From the NCBI GenBank assembly GCA_945483525.1, contig CALYRV010000020.1:1-19130 (forward strand): a DNA stretch of 19,130 bases, read 5' to 3'. A model generated the notes under the pieces. It saw only the letters and a program-made list of their open reading frames with translations. It was not told the origin of the DNA and made no database searches. The stretch's first letter is position 1. Every line of letters starts with the position of its first letter. This DNA comes from an uncultured Verrucomicrobiota bacterium. Lineage in GTDB: Bacteria; Verrucomicrobiota; Kiritimatiellia; RFP12; UBA1067. The position numbers were made by a program, and so were the translations under genes. Shown here one piece after another: positions 14,051 to 19,130 of this stretch.

Positions 14051-16096
14051 ATGGCTAAAGCTAAGAAGCCGGTGAAGAAAGTCGCGGTCAAGAAGTCCGC
14101 GGCGAAAGTGTCATCCCCGAAAAAGAAATCTCCGAAGAAGTCCAAGGTGGTCAAGAAGACGTCGGTGGAGTCCGAGTCTGTTGCTCCCGTCGTCAAGCGC
14201 GGTCGCAAGCGCAAGGCGGTGTCTGTTGACGAGGCTGATGTTCCGACTGAAGATCTTGAGCGCGAGGCCGCTGAGCTTGATGCCGACAAGATTGCCGCCG
14301 AGGTCGAGCGTGAGGAGGCGAAGGCGGCGAGTGCCGCCGATGATTCCGATGCGGACGTGACGATTGATACTCCGGCTCCGTTGCCGAGCTTTGTTGCCGA
14401 TGAGGACGATGTCGATGCGATCATTCCCTCGATGGAGGGAATGTCGATTTTACGTCAGACCGAGTTGAACGAGGTTATCAATGAGGTCAAGCGGCGTAGT
14501 GAGACCAACGGCGGCTACGTTACTTACGAGGAGCTCAATCAGGTTCTTCCGCAGAATATCGTTGACGCGATTCAGTCCGAGAACAGCCTTCGGATGCTCG
14601 AAGCGCTCGGTGTCAGGGTGATTCGAGAGGAAGACGTCAAGAAGTTCGTTGAGGCGCGTGACGCTAAGTCCAGTGAAGGGCGCAGCGGTCGTAGCGACAT
14701 CATCGAGGATCCGATCCGGATGTATCTGCATCAGATGGGTCAGGTCGAGCTTCTCTCCCGTGACGAGGAGATTGCGATCTGTCGTACGATTGAGAATGCC
14801 GAGTCCGTCACCCGCGAGTATTTCAATCGGTTCCTTTTCGCGCCGCAGATGTATGCGCGGCTACTGGATAAGCTGGAGAGTCAGAGCGAGCGTTTCGACC
14901 GTATCGTCACCGATAAGTTCGACGAGAACCGTGATGCTTACATGCAGCTGATTCCCGGTTTCCGCAAGCAGTTGCAGTCCGTCGAGAGACGTCTTTCTGA
15001 AGCGTGTGCGAAATACCTTGAGGTCACCGCGAAGAAGCGTCCCGCTCCGGCGGCTGTTCGCGGTGCCGAAAAGGCGTTGCAGAACGCGCGTGCCGCGCTT
15101 AAGCAGTGCTTCATCGACATCAGCTTCAAGCAGAAGGTGCTTGAGACGCTTTGCGCGGATGCTGATGAGCGCATCTATCTTCCTTATCGTAATCTTGTGA
15201 AGCGTCATTCCGAGCTGATGCAGCTCAAGGCTTCCAAGAAGCGTGAGAAGGATCTGGCCGATCTCAAGGTCAAGATGCAGCGCTTGGAGTCTTACTTCGG
15301 TATGCCGCCTGAAGAGTTCATGACGAGCTTCTCTGAGTTGCGCAAGGTCATGAAGGAGGGTCAGATTGCCCGCACCAAGATGGTCGAGGCTAACCTTCGA
15401 TTAGTGATTTCGATCGTCAAGAAGTATATGAACCGCGGGTTGTCATTCCTTGATCTTATCCAGGAGGGCAACACCGGCCTTATGAAGGCGGTCGAGAAGT
15501 TTGAGTACAAGCGCGGCTATAAGTTCTCGACGTACGCGACATGGTGGATCCGTCAGGCCGCCACTCGCGCTATCGCCGATCAGGCGCGTACGATCCGCAT
15601 TCCAGTTCATATGATCGAGACGATCAACAAGCTGATGCGGGTTCAGAAGAAGCTGATTCAGAAACTCGGTCGTGAGCCGGATGAGAACGAGCTCGCCGCC
15701 GAGATGAGTATGCCGCTCGATCAGGTCCGGGCGGTCCGCAAGATGGCGCAGCAGCCGATTTCCCTGCAGTCCAAGGTCGGAGACAATGAGGATGCCCATT
15801 ACGGCGACTTCATTCCTGATCAGACGAGCGAGAATCCCTTTGAGGTGACCGAAGGCCACCTCCTCAAGGAGCGGTTGCGCGACATCCTCAACACGCTTAC
15901 GGACCGCGAGCGACAGGTCGTGGATTTCCGTTTTGGTCTTTCAGACGGTTACAGCCGTACGCTTGAGGAAGTCGGTCGTCTTTTCAATGTCACCCGTGAG
16001 CGCATTCGTCAGATTGAAGCGAAAGCGCTTCGCAAACTCCGCCATCCGAGCCGGATGAAGTCGCTCGGAGATTACCGGCAGGAAGCCAGTAAGTGA
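14051..16096 (+). CDS. rpoD: Primary RNA polymerase sigma factor with H1-like N-terminal tail
   Basis: Housekeeping sigma-70 that directs RNA polymerase to -10/-35 promoters; 681 residues. Residues 1-56 are a Lys/Ala/Pro/Ser tail ([15 protein letters not shown] and so on) like histone H1, followed by an acidic Asp/Glu/Ala stretch to about 130. Then the standard order: region 1.1 (131-195, [17 protein letters not shown]), region 1.2 ([21 protein letters not shown]), a nonconserved helical insert, region 2 (444-518, [27 protein letters not shown] and [14 protein letters not shown]), region 3, and region 4 (from 616, [15 protein letters not shown], then [20 protein letters not shown]). All DNA- and core-binding parts are intact. 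ATG 14051 has GGAG at a good distance. The tail is the oddity; it could bind DNA unspecifically. Confidence 0.97.
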   Translation: MAKAKKPVKKVAVKKSAAKVSSPKKKSPKKSKVVKKTSVESESVAPVVKRGRKRKAVSVDEADVPTEDLEREAAELDADKIAAEVEREEAKAASAADDSDADVTIDTPAPLPSFVADEDDVDAIIPSMEGMSILRQTELNEVINEVKRRSETNGGYVTYEELNQVLPQNIVDAIQSENSLRMLEALGVRVIREEDVKKFVEARDAKSSEGRSGRSDIIEDPIRMYLHQMGQVELLSRDEEIAICRTIENAESVTREYFNRFLFAPQMYARLLDKLESQSERFDRIVTDKFDENRDAYMQLIPGFRKQLQSVERRLSEACAKYLEVTAKKRPAPAAVRGAEKALQNARAALKQCFIDISFKQKVLETLCADADERIYLPYRNLVKRHSELMQLKASKKREKDLADLKVKMQRLESYFGMPPEEFMTSFSELRKVMKEGQIARTKMVEANLRLVISIVKKYMNRGLSFLDLIQEGNTGLMKAVEKFEYKRGYKFSTYATWWIRQAATRAIADQARTIRIPVHMIETINKLMRVQKKLIQKLGREPDENELAAEMSMPLDQVRAVRKMAQQPISLQSKVGDNEDAHYGDFIPDQTSENPFEVTEGHLLKERLRDILNTLTDRERQVVDFRFGLSDGYSRTLEEVGRLFNVTRERIRQIEAKALRKLRHPSRMKSLGDYRQEASK

Positions 16097-16149
16097 AATA
16101 AGTCCAAGTCGGAAATACAAGTCCGCGAAAGAAGAAAGAGAGAAAGAAA

Positions 16150-16614
16150 ATGATCAATGAAGTAATCAATCTGTTTGACGATGCCACGTTGACGCCGGCC
16201 GTCATTGTTGCTGTTGGTTCGTTCGTCCTCGGTGCCGTGTTCATGTGCCTTGCTTGTAAGGTCTGCTGCCTGTGCGGCAAGAAGGGGAAGTGCGAGAACA
16301 AGAAGTCGGGCTCCCGCAAGGAATCTCCGAAGTTTGAGAAGCGTCATCCCGCCCCGGCCGACGGCTCGATTGAGATCTATGTCGGCAATCTTAGCTATGA
16401 TCTCAAGGAAGAGGCGCTCAAGGCTGCCTTCGAGAAGTTCGGCAAGGTCAACGACGCCCGCATCATCACCAACAAGTACAACGGCAAGTCCAAGGGCTTT
16501 GGCTTCGTCCATATGCCCGTGCAGTCCGAGGCCGAGGCGGCCGTCAAGGCGTTGGACGGCAAGGAGCTCGAGGGACGTCCCCTCAAGTGTAACATGGCCA
16601 AGAATGTGTACTGA
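16150..16614 (+). CDS. Membrane-anchored RRM RNA-binding protein
   Basis: Protein of 154 residues with two parts. Residues 16-38 are a hydrophobic span (PAVIVAVGSFVLGAVFMCLA), ending in a cysteine cluster: C33, C36, C39, C40, C42 and C48. A Lys/Arg-rich linker follows, which by the positive-inside rule puts the C-terminus in the cytoplasm. Residues 73-152 are an RNA recognition motif: RNP2 is IYVGNL (76-81) and RNP1 is KGFGFVHM (115-122), with the aromatic residues needed for RNA stacking. Bacterial RRM proteins are usually small and soluble; the membrane anchor with a cysteine cluster is unusual. The ATG follows a purine-rich leader (GAAAGAAGAAAGAGAGAAAG) that may serve for ribosome binding. 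It lies 53 bases downstream of rpoD, so it may be partly co-transcribed. Target RNA is unknown. Confidence 0.85.
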   Translation: MINEVINLFDDATLTPAVIVAVGSFVLGAVFMCLACKVCCLCGKKGKCENKKSGSRKESPKFEKRHPAPADGSIEIYVGNLSYDLKEEALKAAFEKFGKVNDARIITNKYNGKSKGFGFVHMPVQSEAEAAVKALDGKELEGRPLKCNMAKNVY

Positions 16615-16664
16615 GATGTTTCGTTGTTAACGGGAAAGAGATAAGAGTTAAGGAGTTGTAGCTG

Positions 16665-17216
16665 ATGTCCAAGGTTCTTATCCCGCTGACGGACGGCTTC
16701 GAGGATATCGAAGCCGTTTCCGTCATCGATGTTCTTCGTCGCGGAGGGGTCGAGGTCGTGACCGCGTCGTGTATGCGTGGTCCGGAAGTTGTGAGCGCGC
16801 ATGGTATTGCGATGAAAGCCGATGAGCCGATCGACAAGGCCGTAAAGGATAAGTACGATGCCATTGTACTTCCCGGCGGCCCCGGTACCCGTTCATTGCT
16901 TGATTGCGCGCCACTCGTCGAACGTCTTCGTTCACAGAAGGAGGACGGTGGTCTCGTTTGCGCAATCTGCGCGGCACCGACGGTGCTTACCGAGCTCGGA
17001 ATCGTTCCCGCCGATGTGCATCTCACCTGTTATCCTTCTTGCGTTATGGATCTTGACCGTCCGTCTGCTAACGTTCCGTGCGTAGAGGACGATAACTTTA
17101 TCACCGGTCAGGCGCCGGGTTCGGCGCTACTGTTTGCGCTTGTCGTGCTCAAGCGGCTTGAGGGAGAGACGAAGGCGCTTAAGATCGCACGCGGCATGGT
17201 GACGGACGTCCTGTGA
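16665..17216 (+). CDS. DJ-1/PfpI (YajL/ThiJ-like) family protein
   Basis: Cytosolic protein of 183 residues with the DJ-1 fold. The reactive Cys102 sits in the nucleophile elbow GLVCAICAAPTVL, and its partner Glu16 is in GFEDIEAV, matching Cys106 and Glu18 of DJ-1. PGGPGTRSL and FITGQAPGSALLFAL are the other family segments. Related proteins (YajL, DJ-1) act in oxidative or carbonyl stress; whether they deglycate proteins is debated, so the precise activity here is left open. AGGAG (16651-16655) lies nine bases before the ATG. Its stop overlaps the start of the CLC gene (GTGA at 17213-17216), so the two are translationally coupled, perhaps as a stress pair. Confidence 0.92.
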   Translation: MSKVLIPLTDGFEDIEAVSVIDVLRRGGVEVVTASCMRGPEVVSAHGIAMKADEPIDKAVKDKYDAIVLPGGPGTRSLLDCAPLVERLRSQKEDGGLVCAICAAPTVLTELGIVPADVHLTCYPSCVMDLDRPSANVPCVEDDNFITGQAPGSALLFALVVLKRLEGETKALKIARGMVTDVL

Positions 17217-18523
17217 GGGTCGCAATCATAAAGTTTCTGACGTCTGGCAGCGGGCTTTCGTTCCGCGCCGGTAAATATTTCGGTGAGGCGTTGCTGGTTG
17301 GGCTTTTCACCGGTTTCGTCGTCGTTGGCTTCCGTTTTCTCATCGATTTTGGCGGTGCGATGCTCATTGAGTCTTCGTGGATTCGGAGCTGTCGTTATCT
17401 GTTGCTCGTGTTGCCAGCTGTCGGAGCGTTGCTCGGACATCTGATGATCAGGCGATTTTCCCGGCTTGAACATGCCCGAGGCGCCGACAGTGCGATTCGT
17501 GCTTATCATCAGAACGGGGGTTATATCACGTCGGTCACCATTCCGGTGAAGTCCGTCGCGTCAGTGCTCACCGTCGCATCCGGCGGTTCTGGTGGCTACG
17601 AAGGTCCGGTGACGCTGATCGGCGCCGCCTGTGGCAGTGCTATTGCGAGAATGCTCAACCTTACCGTGCGGGCGAGGCGTATTCTCATGGCCGCCGGTCT
17701 GGCCGGCGGCATCGCCGCGCTATTCCAGGCTCCTCTTGCCGGCGCGATATTTGGTTTTGAGATATTCTATTCGTCGTCGGACATCGAATACGACACTATT
17801 CTTCCGTCCTTCGTCGCTTCCGCGGTGTCTTATACGATTTTCGCGTATTTCTTCGGATGGGCTCCGCTTTTCTCGATGCCGGAGTGCCATTTCGACAACG
17901 GTCTCCGACTTCTGCCGTATTTCTTCCTCGCGTTCATCGTCGCCTTCGGCGCTAGGTTTTACATCGCCTTTTTCCGTGCGACGGAATCGAAGTTCTCCGA
18001 GTTGTCCATTCCCGGATGGGTTAAGGTCATGATCGGCGGACTGATGACCGGACTCATAGGCACCTTCGTGTGTCCAGGTATCTTCGGGCCTGGCTATGAA
18101 ATGATTCAGCGTTCTCTGAACGCGGACGGATCCGTCGGCCTTTTCATTACCGTCTTCTTCTTCAAGATTATCGCCACGTCCTTTTCCGTCGGCTCCGGTG
18201 GTTCCGCTGGTGTCTTTGCCCCGGCGCTTGTCAGCGGAGGCGCGTTAGGTGCCGCGATTGGTCTCATATGTTACCGCCTTCTGCCTGGGTCGTTCGCCAT
18301 CAATCCATCGGCATTCGCGCTCGTCGGCATGGCGGGTTTTCTCGCCGCCGCCGTGCGAATTCCGATGACGGCTATCGTGATCGTAGCTGAAATCAGCGGC
18401 AATCATTCTCTATTACTGCCGGCGATGTGGGTCTGTGGTATTGCGTTCTGGCTCAATAGCGGATGGACTCTTTATCGTTCGCAGCCGCACAGCCGCGAGA
18501 CTTCGCCCTTGCGCAGATGTTGA
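17213..18523 (+). CDS. CLC-family chloride channel/transporter
   Basis: Inner-membrane anion channel or H+/anion antiporter (PF00654), 436 residues with about ten hydrophobic helices and no CBS domains. Visible selectivity and gating motifs: GGSGGYEGPVTLIGAACGSA with the gating Glu130 (consensus GREGP; Arg is Tyr here), FQAPLAGAIFGFEIFY, GSGGSAGVFAPALVSGG (the GxFxP anion-binding loop), MAGFLAAAVRIPMTAIVIVAEISGN, and TLYRSQ near the end, possibly the conserved Tyr. The classical GSGIP loop is replaced by ARGADSAI. The position equal to the internal proton Glu of E. coli ClcA (second Glu in its EE pair) is Ile184, which hints at channel-like and not exchanger behaviour; this alignment is by eye. 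The GTG start overlaps the DJ-1 gene stop. Confidence 0.9.
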   Translation: MRVAIIKFLTSGSGLSFRAGKYFGEALLVGLFTGFVVVGFRFLIDFGGAMLIESSWIRSCRYLLLVLPAVGALLGHLMIRRFSRLEHARGADSAIRAYHQNGGYITSVTIPVKSVASVLTVASGGSGGYEGPVTLIGAACGSAIARMLNLTVRARRILMAAGLAGGIAALFQAPLAGAIFGFEIFYSSSDIEYDTILPSFVASAVSYTIFAYFFGWAPLFSMPECHFDNGLRLLPYFFLAFIVAFGARFYIAFFRATESKFSELSIPGWVKVMIGGLMTGLIGTFVCPGIFGPGYEMIQRSLNADGSVGLFITVFFFKIIATSFSVGSGGSAGVFAPALVSGGALGAAIGLICYRLLPGSFAINPSAFALVGMAGFLAAAVRIPMTAIVIVAEISGNHSLLLPAMWVCGIAFWLNSGWTLYRSQPHSRETSPLRRC

Positions 18524-18652
18524 TTTTCTGGGCTGTATATGAGGTGCTTAACGATCATGGTCGGTCTCGCCTTTTGGTGAATTACGCACTGATCTACCGT
18601 GTCAAGAAGTCGTAGCAGACCGCATTTTCCGCGGCAATTCTGTCCCTGATTA

Positions 18653-18661
18653 TGATATAAT
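18653..18661 (+). promoter_or_regulatory. Extended -10 of the metG promoter
   Basis: TGATATAAT is a perfect extended -10. It shares the 14-base string TGATATAATATTCA with the symporter promoter at 2551. No convincing -35 is seen. The transcript would start near 18668, giving a leader of about 14 bases with TTGGAG (18672-18677) just before ATG 18682. The rest of the 158-base gap after the CLC gene holds no terminator or RNA gene that I can see. Confidence 0.6.
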
Positions 18662-18681
18662 ATTCAGTCAATTGGAGTATT

Positions 18682-19130
18682 ATGTCTGAAAATAGGAAAA
18701 TTGTCGTAACCAGCGCGTTGCCGTATGCGAACGGCGACATTCATCTCGGTCATCTCGTCGAATATATCCAGACCGATTTCTGGGTTCGTTTTCAGAAGCT
18801 TCGCGGCAATGATTGCGTCTACATTTGCGCCGACGACACCCATGGTACTCCGATCATGATCCGCGCTCGCAAGGAGGGGATCACGCCCGAAGAGCTCATC
18901 GCGCGTAGCCACGCGGTGCATCTCAAGGACTTTACTGATTTTCAGATAGAGTTCGACAATTATTACTCTACGAATTCTCCTGAGAACAAGGCTCTCTCCG
19001 AGCAGATCTACACGGCGGCGGAAAAACAGGGTTTTATCACTCGGAAGACTACGCCGCAGCTTTACTGCGAGCATTGCAAGATGTTCCTTCCCGACCGGTT
19101 CGTGAAGGGTACCTGTCCCAAGTGCGGAGC
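18682..19130 (+). CDS. metG: Methionine--tRNA ligase, N-terminal part (3' truncated by window)
   Basis: Class I aminoacyl-tRNA synthetase that charges initiator and elongator tRNA-Met. The first 149 residues are present. Visible: [17 protein letters not shown] with the HIGH-type signature HLGH of the ATP site, [12 protein letters not shown] in the Rossmann fold, and the start of the zinc knuckle [21 protein letters not shown]. The paired CxxC motifs mark the zinc-binding form of MetRS. The KMSKS loop, anticodon-binding domain and any C-terminal dimer domain lie beyond the window. It has its own extended -10 promoter and a short leader, separate from the CLC gene. Confidence 0.97.
   Translation, partial: MSENRKIVVTSALPYANGDIHLGHLVEYIQTDFWVRFQKLRGNDCVYICADDTHGTPIMIRARKEGITPEELIARSHAVHLKDFTDFQIEFDNYYSTNSPENKALSEQIYTAAEKQGFITRKTTPQLYCEHCKMFLPDRFVKGTCPKCG

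Noticed and set aside
18524..18681. Possible terminator or small RNA in the gap before metG
   Set aside because: The only stem (CCGC/GCGG around 18620-18634) is four base pairs and has no T-run after it; no tRNA-like fold is seen.

Overview
The window carries 15 protein-coding genes, all on the + strand and tightly packed. The first (cut at its 5' end) and the last (metG, cut at its 3' end) are partial. No tRNA, rRNA, CRISPR array, insertion sequence or intrinsic terminator is visible. No gene-free stretch exceeds about 160 bases. The genes point to a diderm, LPS-making bacterium: LpxI and LpxB for lipid A, an outer-membrane barrel with a terminal Phe, and a periplasmic amidase. The style (LpxI instead of LpxH, a sigma-70 with a histone-H1-like lysine-rich tail, an AlgE-like barrel, a stand-alone RRM protein) is most suggestive of the PVC group, for example Kiritimatiellota, Lentisphaerota or Verrucomicrobiota. 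That placement is inference from gene content, not from a marker tree.

Layout. Bases 3-2558: a partial uncharacterised protein, a tRNA-dihydrouridine synthase and a C-GCAxxG-C-C family protein, joined by short overlaps. Bases 2569-5847: a dicarboxylate/amino-acid:cation symporter behind its own promoter, then lpxI and lpxB. Bases 5884-7167: serS. Bases 7182-9949: an alginate-export-like outer-membrane barrel and rhamnulokinase, plausibly a sugar-use pair. Bases 9955-13980: four genes with ATGA overlaps encoding a MotA/TolQ-like channel protein with a coiled-coil tail, a MotB/ExbD-like single-span protein, a large predicted periplasmic helical protein and an N-acetylmuramoyl-L-alanine amidase. 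Bases 14051-16096: rpoD with an unusual basic N-terminal tail. Bases 16150-16614: a small membrane-anchored RRM protein. Bases 16665-18523: a DJ-1/PfpI protein overlapping a CLC chloride-channel-family gene. Bases 18682 to the end: metG.

The most interesting locus is the four-gene block 9955-13980. It reads as an ion-motive-force-driven envelope machine (a stator pair) co-transcribed with a peptidoglycan amidase and an unknown periplasmic protein. It is Tol-Pal-like or Zorya-like in its first two parts but has none of the usual partners. The membrane-tethered RRM protein and the H1-tailed sigma factor next to it are also unusual. Several transcription units begin with an extended -10 box, TGnTATAAT or a close variant, a few bases before the gene; for the symporter this predicts a leaderless mRNA.
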